64,000 nucleotides of DNA from contig NZ_QLKQ01000033.1 of assembly GCF_003349955.1 (NCBI RefSeq), positions 1-64,000 of the forward strand, read 5' to 3'. The position numbers and the translations under genes are program-made. Position 1 is the first letter of the stretch; each line of letters opens with the position of its first letter. This stretch comes from Azospirillum brasilense (GTDB taxonomy: Bacteria; Pseudomonadota; Alphaproteobacteria; Azospirillales; Azospirillaceae). This document shows positions 8,079-16,840 of this stretch, piece after piece. The notes beneath the pieces are model-generated. The model worked only from the letters and a program-made list of their open reading frames with translations, did no database searches and was not told the origin of the DNA.

Positions 8079-10538
8079 TCACGGGGAGGTAGGAAATCGC
8101 AGCTTGCTGCCAACCACACCCAGCAAAGCAGAAAGCGCCGCTTCCGGCGTGATCGGAGACACGACAAAGCCGTTCGACCAGGAACGCAACCGCTCAGCCG
8201 GAGCCCCGATGTCGAAGACCCCGACTGGCAACCCCATCCCGACCACTTCATCCAGAACGTAGCAGTAGGTCTCCGGCCAAATCGAAGGCAGGAAAATCAC
8301 GTGACAGCCCCGATCGGCGAGCAGCTGGCCCAACCGCTTCGGCTCGTAACGGCCGTTGTCATGCAGATGCGGAGAATTGATCGGCTGGTCGATGCTGCCG
8401 AACAGCTCGAACTGCATCGGCAGCCGGTGCTGTTCGGCCAAACGCACCATGGCGTTCAGGACCTTGGCCCCCTTGGCGACATTGATCCCACCCACAATGG
8501 CCACACGGGCGACCGGGCTCGACGCAGGCGGCGGCAGAGGAGCTACGGTCACGTGGTCGGCCAAATGCGGGATGACCTGCACCCGATCGTCACGCAGAGC
8601 GAAGGCCTGCCGCATCGTGGCAAGCGCGCTTTTCGAGAAAAAGACGTGGCGATCGGCAAGATCGCAGAAGCTCTGCCAGTCCCGGCGGTAGGCGGCCATG
8701 TCGAAGTCTGTGCGGTTCCCCGGCCATCGAAAGTAACGGTTGGCCGACGCGCAAGCCCGGCATTTCTCCAGCGCCGGAACGCCGCAGAAGCGATCCTCCG
8801 TGTTGATCAGGTTGAGCGAAGGGCAAACCGGGAAATAGTCGTGGTGCAACAGGCGCAACGACACGCCTCTCTCCACCCGCAACATACGGATGAAGGCCAT
8901 CACGGCCGCGAAGTCGTCGTAACCGACCAGGGAATTGATCACGACCTCCGCCAGCGGCAGCATGGAAATAAGGGCGCCGAGATCCTTCAGGTCATTCGCT
9001 GGGAAACGGAACGTGGCCTCGCGGTGCAACAGTTCGATGTCCATCGCACCGTCCGGCATGCCCAGCGCAGGCCGATCGACCGGCCGCACGAGAAGGACCG
9101 TCTGGTTCCGGGCGTGCAGACGGGCCACCTCCTTGGCGCGGAAGGCTGCAGCTCCACCATGGCCGGCGTGGTCGAACAGCAGCACCGTCCGCGTGCGCCC
9201 CTGCCCGTTCTGGTCTGCCAGGATGCGGACCGCGGCGGCGGCGCGCACAGGGCGCAGCGGGTCCGCCCGGATGAAGTCCTGCACCTCTGCGTCGAACTCC
9301 GGATAGCGCTGTCGGATGGTCGTGCCGGATGCCTCGATCTGGACCTTCTTCTCCTCGCTGGAGAAGCTGCCTCCATGCCGATGGTGGACGTAGAGGTTGG
9401 GCACCACGACGTTGGTGAAGCCGTACCGCATGGCGCGGCGGCACCAGTCCACCTCCTCGCCATAACCGCGACCGAAGGCCGCCAAGTCGAAGAAGCCGAT
9501 TTCCCGCAGCACCCGACGGTTCAGCCCCATGCAGAAACCGACGCCGGTCGGCGCTTCCACAGGAGGCAGATCCGCCAAGCCCCGGAAGCCCGCATCGATC
9601 TCCGCAACCGGCACGCCGAGGAAGGGCTCGTTATCCTCGGGCATGCCGGGAAAGCCACAGATGGTGCCGGCGTTGGTGAAAGGAGTGGTGCTGGCTATGG
9701 AGGGCGTTCGCTCGATCGGTCCGATCAGCCGCTCCAGCCAGCCGGGCGGCACTTCCACGTCGGTGTTCAGCAGGACGACATGGCCATCAGGATTCAGGCG
9801 TGTCGCGATCTCCACCCCATCGATGACCGCCTTCAGGTACCCTTCGTTGCGCGTCTTGGCCAAGACGGTCACATGATCGAGCGACGTGCCGAGCGCCACC
9901 AGGAAGGCCGTGATGCTGCGGTCGGGGTTGCCGTCGTCGACGAAGATAATCCGGTGCCGGGACTCCACCGTGTCGATCAACGTGTGCACCAGCGGGGTCA
10001 GGAAATGCTTACCCCCATAGACAGGCACGACGATGGAGACGGGAGCGGCGAGCGGCGGATGGATGCCCGGCTCCTGCCGGGACAGGGCAAGCGCGGTCTC
10101 CGCCCGCGTCAGCGCCGTCGGCAGGGCGGTGGCGTAGCTCAGTCCACGTTCGGTCAGGAAGCGGTAGTCCACCGTCGCCGACGCGCGCGCGCAGATGAGC
10201 TTCCAACTGCGCAGCGACAAGCCCTCGCGCAGCATCAACGGGATGAGGCACTTCTCCTTTCCGGCGGTCAGCCGCAGGGCCACCGTCGCGCTGCCGAGCG
10301 GCAACGCTGCGATCACGGCGAAGCCCGAATGCTCCGCCATGGCAAACCCGAAGGCGAGTTCGACATCGTGGCGCTCAATCCCCCGCCGGACATGGATGGC
10401 AGGGGAACAGTTCCCGTTGTCGATTACGACATCGAAGCAGCAGAGTCCGTGCTGACGATGGAAGGCCCAGCCCTCGATCCGAAGTTCGGCGCCGACCTCT
10501 ACGCGCTCAATGTAGTATTCAAAGGTATCGCGTATCAT
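8079..10538 (-). CDS. Fused GT2-GT4 glycosyltransferase with N-terminal accessory domain
   Basis: About 819 residues. Residues 1-130 form a likely beta-sandwich domain (IEGWAFHRQHG, then GFAV..ALPLG). A GT2 domain follows at about 165-380 with VSIVVPVYGG, IIFVDDGNPD and LLNTDVEVPPGWLERL. The C-terminal half is a GT4-like GT-B domain (VAIVGGINVAKGAKVL, then FLPSIWPETYCYVLDE, the usual E-x7-E region). Two catalytic folds in one chain suggest two successive sugar transfers. The longest frame begins with TTG at 10571, overlapping the stop of the upstream gene by three bases. I prefer ATG 10538, which has GGGA five bases upstream. It is probably translated together with the GT61 gene before it. 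Confidence 0.8.
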   Translation of the reverse strand: MIRDTFEYYIERVEVGAELRIEGWAFHRQHGLCCFDVVIDNGNCSPAIHVRRGIERHDVELAFGFAMAEHSGFAVIAALPLGSATVALRLTAGKEKCLIPLMLREGLSLRSWKLICARASATVDYRFLTERGLSYATALPTALTRAETALALSRQEPGIHPPLAAPVSIVVPVYGGKHFLTPLVHTLIDTVESRHRIIFVDDGNPDRSITAFLVALGTSLDHVTVLAKTRNEGYLKAVIDGVEIATRLNPDGHVVLLNTDVEVPPGWLERLIGPIERTPSIASTTPFTNAGTICGFPGMPEDNEPFLGVPVAEIDAGFRGLADLPPVEAPTGVGFCMGLNRRVLREIGFFDLAAFGRGYGEEVDWCRRAMRYGFTNVVVPNLYVHHRHGGSFSSEEKKVQIEASGTTIRQRYPEFDAEVQDFIRADPLRPVRAAAAVRILADQNGQGRTRTVLLFDHAGHGGAAAFRAKEVARLHARNQTVLLVRPVDRPALGMPDGAMDIELLHREATFRFPANDLKDLGALISMLPLAEVVINSLVGYDDFAAVMAFIRMLRVERGVSLRLLHHDYFPVCPSLNLINTEDRFCGVPALEKCRACASANRYFRWPGNRTDFDMAAYRRDWQSFCDLADRHVFFSKSALATMRQAFALRDDRVQVIPHLADHVTVAPLPPPASSPVARVAIVGGINVAKGAKVLNAMVRLAEQHRLPMQFELFGSIDQPINSPHLHDNGRYEPKRLGQLLADRGCHVIFLPSIWPETYCYVLDEVVGMGLPVGVFDIGAPAERLRSWSNGFVVSPITPEAALSALLGVVGSKLRFPTSP

Positions 10539-10567
10539 CGTCGTCCCATGCCTTCCCGTGCCCAAAT

Positions 10568-11647
10568 TCAATCGACGAAGATACGATCCCGGTCGTGCGG
10601 AGAAAGGATCAGATCGGTGTCCCAGGGCATGACACCGCGAACCGGACCGCTCTGCGCGCAGCGAATCTCGGTGTAGTCGAGACCGCGCAGCGTCGCGATG
10701 AACCAGAAGAATGTGTCGGGCATGCCCGCAGGGGTCAGGTTGACGACACGCGCGCCGGGCGGGGCGAAAACGATGTTGGTCATCGCCGCCCCCATCACGC
10801 CGACGATCCGCGACGCTCCCTTGAAGAGGGCGATCTGCTCCGGCAGGCCGAGCAACCCCGGTTCGACCACCCTATAGCCGCATGTTTCCGCGTGGGCGGC
10901 GAGGATATCCTCGTCCACGACACGGCGGCTGCCCATGGAGCGACGGGTGACGAACAACCGCTCCGCGCCCGCGGAGGCCACACACCTCACCAGGGCATCG
11001 GCGCCGCCCAGGACCAGCGGTGACATGTAACCGCCATGCTCGGTCAGACCGTCCACCACCAGCAGATCAGCAAAGCACCGCGGCGTGTCGTCTGCGACGA
11101 TCGTTCGGGCAAGGTCAATTCCAAGCATGGACAACGAGGAGGCCATGGAGTCATTCAAACGTTCCGGCACACTCGCGACGAGGAAGCGCAAGCCGAGATC
11201 CGGCAGATGGCTTTGGGCGAGATGCGCCTTGGGAAGCATCTCCATCAGCCAATGCCCGTAATTGCCGATGCCGCGCTTCTTGCACAGCAGGACAGGGCCA
11301 TCCTGATCGGGCCCATGCCGCTCCCCATTCGGCTCCATGGCCGCCAGGACGGCCGCGTGGGCCTGGTCGATCTCCGCCTCGGAATGCTGGGTGATGGTTT
11401 CGCGATAAAGATTGCCATCGCGATCGAAAACCAACCCTTCCTTGGCGACCCACACGTCGCTGAGGCGCGCCACCCGCACCGCCCGTTCAGGAAAGCGTGG
11501 CGTGTTCCACGCCCATTCCATCGCCTGAAGTATAGGCTCGGGAATCAGATCCTTGTTGACGACCCGGGGATAGCTGGCATCAAAGCCGGGCGAGTTCAGG
11601 GTCAGGATGACTGCGTCGTCGGACAGGCTGATCGGAATCGGACGCAT
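10568..11647 (-). CDS. Glycosyltransferase family 61 protein
   Basis: About 359 residues of the GT61 (DUF563) family. The characteristic segments are NYGHWLMEMLPKAHLA, RLFVTRRSMGSRRVVDE, and the C-terminal FKGASRIVGVMGAAMTNIVF followed by PGARVVNLTP. Bacterial members act on capsule and LPS sugars in the cytoplasm; the substrate is unknown. The ATG at 11647 follows a TTG-CAC extension, and the ATG is the more likely start. This is the first gene of the leftward cluster, so its promoter should lie in the AT-rich gap 11648-11767. Confidence 0.8.
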   Translation of the reverse strand: MRPIPISLSDDAVILTLNSPGFDASYPRVVNKDLIPEPILQAMEWAWNTPRFPERAVRVARLSDVWVAKEGLVFDRDGNLYRETITQHSEAEIDQAHAAVLAAMEPNGERHGPDQDGPVLLCKKRGIGNYGHWLMEMLPKAHLAQSHLPDLGLRFLVASVPERLNDSMASSLSMLGIDLARTIVADDTPRCFADLLVVDGLTEHGGYMSPLVLGGADALVRCVASAGAERLFVTRRSMGSRRVVDEDILAAHAETCGYRVVEPGLLGLPEQIALFKGASRIVGVMGAAMTNIVFAPPGARVVNLTPAGMPDTFFWFIATLRGLDYTEIRCAQSGPVRGVMPWDTDLILSPHDRDRIFVD

Positions 11648-11767
11648 GTGCAAAGTCTTGTCATGACGGAATGACAGGTCTATGGCATCCTTTCGTTAAA
11701 AAATCGATGAAAATATTATTTAAAAAGGGAAACACAGCACCGTCCAACGCCTGTCACACCTTGCATT
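11648..11767 (-). promoter_or_regulatory. AT-rich gap, likely promoter of the leftward glycosyltransferase cluster
   Basis: This 120-base gap separates manC (stop at 11768) from the GT61 gene. It holds a strongly AT-rich stretch around 11695-11735 within otherwise GC-rich DNA, as expected for a promoter reading left. No confident -35/-10 pair or terminator could be assigned by eye. Confidence 0.35.
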
Positions 11768-13234
11768 CTACGGACGGCCATAATGGTCGTCGACGCGAAC
11801 GATGTCGTCCTCGCCCAGATAGGCGCCGGACTGCACCTCGATCAGATTCAGCGGCACCTTGCCCGGATTTTCCAAACGGTGCAGCGTGCCCAGCGGAATG
11901 TAGACGGACTCGTTCTCGCGCAGGAGAAGCTGCTCCTCCCCCCGGGTGACAAGGGCCGTGCCATTCACCACGACCCAGTGCTCGGCGCGGTGATAATGCT
12001 TCTGCAACGACAGCCGGGCACCGGGCGCCACGGTCAGCCGCTTCACCTGGAAGCGGTCGCCGGCGTGCAGCGATTGGTAATAACCCCAGGGCCGGTGAAC
12101 GCGGCGGTGCTGGCGCGGTTCGTCGCGACCCTGGGCCTTCAGATGCTCAACCAGCGGCTTGATGTCCTGCGCCCGGTCCTTCGCGGCGACCAGGACAGCA
12201 TCCTCGGTGGCGACAACCACGGCGTCCTCCATGCCGAGCAGGGCGACAAGTGCACCGTCCTCGCTGCGGACGTAACAGCCGCGGCTGTCCCAGGCAATCG
12301 CGTCGCCGTGGCACACGTTCCCGCTCTCGTCCTTGGCGCCGATATCCCACAGCGCCGACCAAGCGCCAACGTCGGTCCAGCCGATGGCGCAGGGCACCAC
12401 GGCGGCCGCGCCGGTGCGCTCCATCACGGCGTGGTCGATGGAGATGGACGGAGCCGTGGCGAAGGCCTCCTCCTCCAGCCTGAAGAAGTCGAGATCGGCG
12501 CGCCCCGCGGCGAGCGCGGTGCGGCAGGCGGCAAGCACGGCCGGCTCCCAGCGCTCCAGTTCCTCCAGGTACCGGCGCGCGGGCAGCAGGAACATGCCGC
12601 TGTTCCAGAAGACGTCCCGCTCGGCCAAGTACCGCTCGGCCTCCGCCTGTGGCGGTTTCTCGACGAAGGCAGCGACACGGTAGGCATCCTTATGCCCGTC
12701 CAGGGGAGAGCCCCGGCGGATGTAGCCGTAGCCGGTCTCCGGCGCGGTCGGCACGATGCCGAAGGTGACGAGCCGGCCGGCGTCCGCCACTCGGGCGGCG
12801 ACGCCCACCGCCTCCAGGAAAGCGGCCTGATCCCGGATGACATGGTCGGCCGGCAGCAGCAGGAGCCGTCCGTCAGGGTCCTGCTCCGCGACGATCAGAG
12901 CCGCGATGGCGGCAGCGGCGGCGGTGTTCCGGCCAACCGGCTCCAGCACGATCCGCACCGCGCCCGGCGCCCGGCTCTGTCCGCGCTCCTGCTCGACCTG
13001 ACGCATCTGCTCGGCGATGACAAAGCGGTGCTCCTGGTTGCAGACGACCAGCGGCGGTGCGAAGAGCGCCGGGTCGGCAACCCGCAGGGCGGTTTCCTGC
13101 AGCATGGAGCGCTCCGAGCACAGCGGCAGGAACTGCTTGGGATACTGTTCCCGCGACATCGGCCAGAGCCTGACCCCGGAGCCGCCGGAGAGGATGACGG
13201 GGAAGATACGGGCGTGATGCGAAATGTTGGTCAT
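11768..13234 (-). CDS. manC: Mannose-1-phosphate guanylyltransferase / mannose-6-phosphate isomerase
   Basis: This bifunctional enzyme makes GDP-mannose from mannose-1-phosphate and GTP, and its C-terminal cupin domain can interconvert fructose-6-P and mannose-6-P. The protein is 488 residues, the usual length. FPVILSGGSGVRLWPMSRE is the nucleotidyltransferase signature, FVEKPP and the ISIDHAVMERT segment follow, and the type II isomerase motif region KHYHRAEHWVVVNG lies near the end. I took ATG 13234 (MTNISHH) because it gives the family N-terminus; the longer frame adds 19 unsupported residues. Together with the phosphomannomutase at 58639 it completes the route from mannose-6-P to GDP-mannose. 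Confidence 0.93.
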   Translation of the reverse strand: MTNISHHARIFPVILSGGSGVRLWPMSREQYPKQFLPLCSERSMLQETALRVADPALFAPPLVVCNQEHRFVIAEQMRQVEQERGQSRAPGAVRIVLEPVGRNTAAAAAIAALIVAEQDPDGRLLLLPADHVIRDQAAFLEAVGVAARVADAGRLVTFGIVPTAPETGYGYIRRGSPLDGHKDAYRVAAFVEKPPQAEAERYLAERDVFWNSGMFLLPARRYLEELERWEPAVLAACRTALAAGRADLDFFRLEEEAFATAPSISIDHAVMERTGAAAVVPCAIGWTDVGAWSALWDIGAKDESGNVCHGDAIAWDSRGCYVRSEDGALVALLGMEDAVVVATEDAVLVAAKDRAQDIKPLVEHLKAQGRDEPRQHRRVHRPWGYYQSLHAGDRFQVKRLTVAPGARLSLQKHYHRAEHWVVVNGTALVTRGEEQLLLRENESVYIPLGTLHRLENPGKVPLNLIEVQSGAYLGEDDIVRVDDHYGRP

Positions 13235-13380
13235 GATCGCCGATCGTGTGCGTCGCAAGGGACCACCGCCAGGCGTGCCGTGCGGCGGCAACCCATTGTG
13301 ACTACGGGAGGTGTCTGATTCCTGTCAACTTGGCCAAAGTGGGTCCTCCTTTCAGCGCACCACTTGGCGTCGGCACCGTG

Positions 13381-14424
13381 TCAAACGCTGCGGTTTTTCA
13401 AAGCCATCTCCAGATGGCGCAGGATGAGGTCGGTGTCGTAGTCCGTGGAGGTCTGGACCACCCGTTCCCAGTAGTTCAGCAGCGGGATGTGCGCCGGATT
13501 CTTCTGGAGCAGGTCGCGCTTGATGAACGGGAACTCCATGCGGGCGATCAGATAATCCCAGAAGAAATGGGTCCCGTTCAGCGGCACCCCCGCGTTGATC
13601 GTGTGGAAGACCTGCTGGATGAACCGCTTGCGCACGGGGTCCTGCAACGCGTCGCCGGTGACGTTGCCCTCCACCACCGCCTCGATCAGGGCGGCGGCGG
13701 CCTGCCGATACGGGAAGGCAGCCCGGCAATTCAGGCCGGATCGGCGCAGAGTGCGGGTCAGCCCGATCTCGTACTTGCGAACGATCCACGTCTTGGACTG
13801 GACGTAACGCAGTTGCCGCCAGAAGGCGGCGAAGGCCGGCGCGGCCAGGGCCGCCTTGTGGAACAGCAGGAAATAGCTCTGCAGATGGAAGGAGCGCTCC
13901 CAGCTGTCGGATGCCCCCCAGACATCGGCCTCCTCCGGTCCCATCCGGTCCAGCAGACCGCCCAGATGATACAAGGGGCCGTAAACGCTGTCGTTGGCGA
14001 GCAGCAGCATGTCCAGGGCGCCAGGATCGGGAACGGCTGCGATGCCCTCCTTGTAGGCGCCGAAGTCATAGCCGACGTTGTCGCGCCGGATGACCAGAGC
14101 GCAGATCTCCTGAAGCATCTCCACCTGCCCCAGGCGCGGCGCGTTGCTCACGAAGACGATGGCGAATCCGATGTCGTGGAGCTGGCGAAGGTAATGCCGC
14201 ACGAAGTCGTGGACCACGCCTTGGCGGTCATAATGGACGAACACCACGACCCGGCGCGCGTCAGCCAGCGGCCGGTGCCCTTCCCAGCGCTCGCGCACAT
14301 AGCTTTCCTTGCGGAAGAAGCTGGCGCCGTAGGAGAAATACCCTCCCAGCAGCTTGACCTGGGCGACCAGCCAGAAGAAGCCGATGCGCAGGCACGTGAG
14401 AAGGCGGGCCAGAGTGCTCATCAT
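13381..14424 (-). CDS. RgpF-like rhamnan synthesis protein
   Basis: 347 residues matching the rhamnan synthesis F family (PF05045). Diagnostic segments are VVVFVHYDRQGVVHDFV, RRDNVGYDFGAYKEG, LLLANDSVYGPLYHL and VWGASDSWERSFHLQSYFL. Family members take part in assembling rhamnose-containing cell-surface polysaccharides, probably as glycosyltransferases. I start at ATG 14424 (MMSTLARLL) because the longer frame from 14514 would overlap the upstream gene's end and lacks family similarity. A hydrophobic stretch near the N-terminus (IGFFWLVAQVKLL) could anchor it at the membrane. It lies 43 bases after the methyltransferase gene, so the two are probably in one operon. Confidence 0.8.
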   Translation of the reverse strand: MMSTLARLLTCLRIGFFWLVAQVKLLGGYFSYGASFFRKESYVRERWEGHRPLADARRVVVFVHYDRQGVVHDFVRHYLRQLHDIGFAIVFVSNAPRLGQVEMLQEICALVIRRDNVGYDFGAYKEGIAAVPDPGALDMLLLANDSVYGPLYHLGGLLDRMGPEEADVWGASDSWERSFHLQSYFLLFHKAALAAPAFAAFWRQLRYVQSKTWIVRKYEIGLTRTLRRSGLNCRAAFPYRQAAAALIEAVVEGNVTGDALQDPVRKRFIQQVFHTINAGVPLNGTHFFWDYLIARMEFPFIKRDLLQKNPAHIPLLNYWERVVQTSTDYDTDLILRHLEMALKNRSV

Positions 14425-14467
14425 CGGGACGGTGCCATCCTCGGCGCGGTCAAAAACAGGAGCGCGA

Positions 14468-16228
14468 TCAAACGGAAAGCCGCTGGGATCGGACCAGCTT
14501 CTCCGCCCGGTCACGCAGGTCGTCCGGCACCGCCGGCAGGCCCGGCGCGGGGGAGAGGAGGCCGCGCAGCGCCTCGGCTGCCTGAGGCTTCTGCCCCGTG
14601 GCAGCCAGGGCTTCGGCCTGGTGGTAAAGCGCCGGCCACAGCAGCGGGGTGCCCAGGGCGCGGCTCGTCTCTGCGGCCTTGCCGAACCAGCCGGCGGCCG
14701 TCTTCACCGCCTTGCGATGGTTGAGCGACAGGATGGCAAGAGCGAAGGCCGCCGAGGCCGCTTCCGCCGGCCCCCACTGGGCAAGGTCGTCCTCGACATC
14801 GCGGGCGAGACGGTCGGCGGCGGCGTAATGACCCAGGTTGACCAAGTCTATGAAGGTCTGCCGGCGCAGGCCGGTCAGGATGGCGGGCGGGATGCGCTCG
14901 CCCAGGATAGGGCTGGTGTCGCGCGCCAAGCGCTCGATGCCGTCGGCTGCCGCGAGCGGCTTGCTCCAGGCCAGGATGCCGGCGGCGTGACCGCGGGCGC
15001 GCCAGGCGAGGTCGTCGGTCTCGCCGTCGTCGGCGCCCGCCGCCTGCAGCGCGGCGCGCGCCCGCTCGCCGGCCTCACCCGCCGCCAGAAAGTAGAGACG
15101 CGCCCGCTCGCGGTCGTCGTCGTGCAGCCACGCGGCGATGCCCAGACAGTAGAGGATGCCGCACAGGCTGAACGGGGCGCGGTCGTGGAAGTCCGCGATG
15201 TCGGCCGGCCAGTCGGCCATCGACGGCAGGGCATCCGGCTTGTCCAGTTCCAGGCCCCAGCGCGCGCGGCAGGCATCGAGCACCGGAACCACCTCCTCGC
15301 GCGCCTCGGTGAAGCGGCCGGCGTGGGTCAGCTCCTTGAAGCGGCGGTAGCGCAGGCCGAGCCCGAGCGGGGTGTCGGCGGCGACGGTCCGCGACCGTTC
15401 GGCAAGATAGTCGAGGTAGCGCGCCCGGTCGAGCCGGCGGGACAGGTCGGCCGTTCCCTCCGTCATCGCGGCGGTGGCGCGCAGCGTCGGCCCGTGTTCG
15501 GACACCGAGACGGCGGTGAAGCCGGCACGGCGCAGCAGAGCCTCGAAGCCCTCGCGGCTGTAGAGCGTGACGTGGTAGCCGGGGCTGAGCAGCGGCACCA
15601 GGACGCCAGCGGCGGTGTCGGGCGCGATCGCGCCGGCGTTGGGCGTGGTCAGCAGCAACGTGCCGCCCGGCGCCAGCACGCCACGCAGGATGGACAGGAA
15701 ATCCAGCGGCTCGAAGATGTGCTCGACCACCTCGGAGCAGAGGACGAGGTCGAAAGGGTCGGGGCCGGCGTCGGCCGGCGTGCGCAGATAGGTGGACGAG
15801 ATGTCCAACCCCAGCAGGTCGCGCCCGGCGCGGGCGGCGAAGCCGGGGTCGATGCCCTGGACCGACCAGCCGAAAAGGGTCCGCGCGACGTCGAGCGAGA
15901 AGCCAAAGCCACAGCCGATCTCCAGATAGCGGCGGACCTTGGACGGGTCGATGGCGGACAGCGGCTCGGCCATCACGTCGATGCCGGCTCCCTGTTCCAG
16001 GTAGAAGGCGAGCGCGGCGTCGGTCGCCTGGGCGCTTTCATATTCCGGCTGCCGGAGTGTCGGAAAGAAGGCGGTGCCGCAGCGACCGCACAGGGCCAGG
16101 GGCAGCAGCGGGTTGGGCGGGACGGCCGACTGGACGGTCAGGCGGACGGACTTCGGGCTGGCGTCGGCACAGGCCGGGCAAACCGCGTCAATGGGCGCGG
16201 CGCTGCTGGTGTTCCAGTCGATGTGCAT
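14468..16228 (-). CDS. SAM-dependent methyltransferase with zinc-finger-like start and helical repeat tail
   Basis: 586 residues. Near the N-terminus CPAC and CGRC pairs (about residues 17-50) suggest a small zinc-binding module, as in many sugar C- or O-methyltransferases. The methyltransferase core at about 95-260 shows YLEIGCGFGFSLDVA, LCSEVVEHIFEPLDFL and LAPGGTLLLTTPN (Methyltransf_23 type). The remaining 300 residues are rich in Ala, Leu and Arg with helical pairs resembling TPR or Sel1 repeats, and probably serve protein contacts. I start at ATG 16228 (MHIDWNTSS), preceded by AGG. The 74-residue upstream extension has no support. The methylated substrate is unknown. Confidence 0.75.
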   Translation of the reverse strand: MHIDWNTSSAAPIDAVCPACADASPKSVRLTVQSAVPPNPLLPLALCGRCGTAFFPTLRQPEYESAQATDAALAFYLEQGAGIDVMAEPLSAIDPSKVRRYLEIGCGFGFSLDVARTLFGWSVQGIDPGFAARAGRDLLGLDISSTYLRTPADAGPDPFDLVLCSEVVEHIFEPLDFLSILRGVLAPGGTLLLTTPNAGAIAPDTAAGVLVPLLSPGYHVTLYSREGFEALLRRAGFTAVSVSEHGPTLRATAAMTEGTADLSRRLDRARYLDYLAERSRTVAADTPLGLGLRYRRFKELTHAGRFTEAREEVVPVLDACRARWGLELDKPDALPSMADWPADIADFHDRAPFSLCGILYCLGIAAWLHDDDRERARLYFLAAGEAGERARAALQAAGADDGETDDLAWRARGHAAGILAWSKPLAAADGIERLARDTSPILGERIPPAILTGLRRQTFIDLVNLGHYAAADRLARDVEDDLAQWGPAEAASAAFALAILSLNHRKAVKTAAGWFGKAAETSRALGTPLLWPALYHQAEALAATGQKPQAAEALRGLLSPAPGLPAVPDDLRDRAEKLVRSQRLSV

Positions 16229-16840
16229 CTGCTCACAACCTGCAAGGGGCCCGGATCGACCGGGAGAGGAGTAAAGCCGCAATAGCAGAATACGCAACGG
16301 ACAGGCAACCACGCTGACGCCGTGCCCCGCCGCAGGCCGCCTGTTTCCTGCCGCACTTCCAATGGCCCACGGCCAGCGGGCGCCTCCGCCCCCGCAACAG
16401 ACGCCGACGAGCCAGAGACTCCGCCAAGCGTCCAGAACCTCCATGAGCACGGCCCCGCCCAGAGCGAGGGCGGCGTCCGCGCCAGAAGCAGCCCACCGAA
16501 CAGCAGGCCATAGGCGATGGCCAGGACCGCGATCAGAAAGGTCTCCGGCCGCACGGCGCCAGCCACGCCCCTACGGGAAGTTGGCGGCCAATGGACCTAC
16601 GGTCCGTGGGTGGGCTGCCAAGGGGCCTGCCGCTGGACATCCGTCTTTTCCTGTTCCGTGTTTCCTTGGAACAGGCCGCGATCGGAGCGGCCAAGCATGG
16701 GCAGACAGAAGCACAACGCAGACTTGCCTGGGAATGGCGAAGCGTTCTCGCCACGCCACCGGAGGGCTGTTAGAGTGCGCGCCCCGCCCCCATCACCGCC
16801 GTACCGGTCCTGCCGCACCGGCTCTGCCGAAGGCCGAGGA
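16229..16840. promoter_or_regulatory. 612-base divergent promoter region with inverted repeat
   Basis: This gap lies between the leftward methyltransferase gene and the rightward GT2 gene, so it must hold promoters for both. A perfect 8-bp inverted repeat (16650-16657 with 16668-16675, 10-base spacer) lies 165 bases before the GT2 start and could be an operator. Open frames here are continuations of shadow frames. No small gene is supported. Confidence 0.4.

Noticed and set aside
7477..8262. A 261-codon plus-strand frame in the gap before the WbsX gene
   Set aside because: It crosses the start of one gene and the end of another on the opposite strand, has no ribosome site or motif, and its composition is not protein-like.
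8076..10676. Long antisense frames at 8076-10676, 11783-13318, 14354-16285, 19317-21287 and 42067-44133
   Set aside because: All lie opposite genes with clear catalytic motifs and have atypical Arg/Gly/Gln-rich composition.
16517..16840. A longer N-terminus for the GT2 at 16841
   Set aside because: The 108 extra residues are Arg/Pro/Ser-rich, lie in the divergent promoter region, and do not resemble any glycosyltransferase start.
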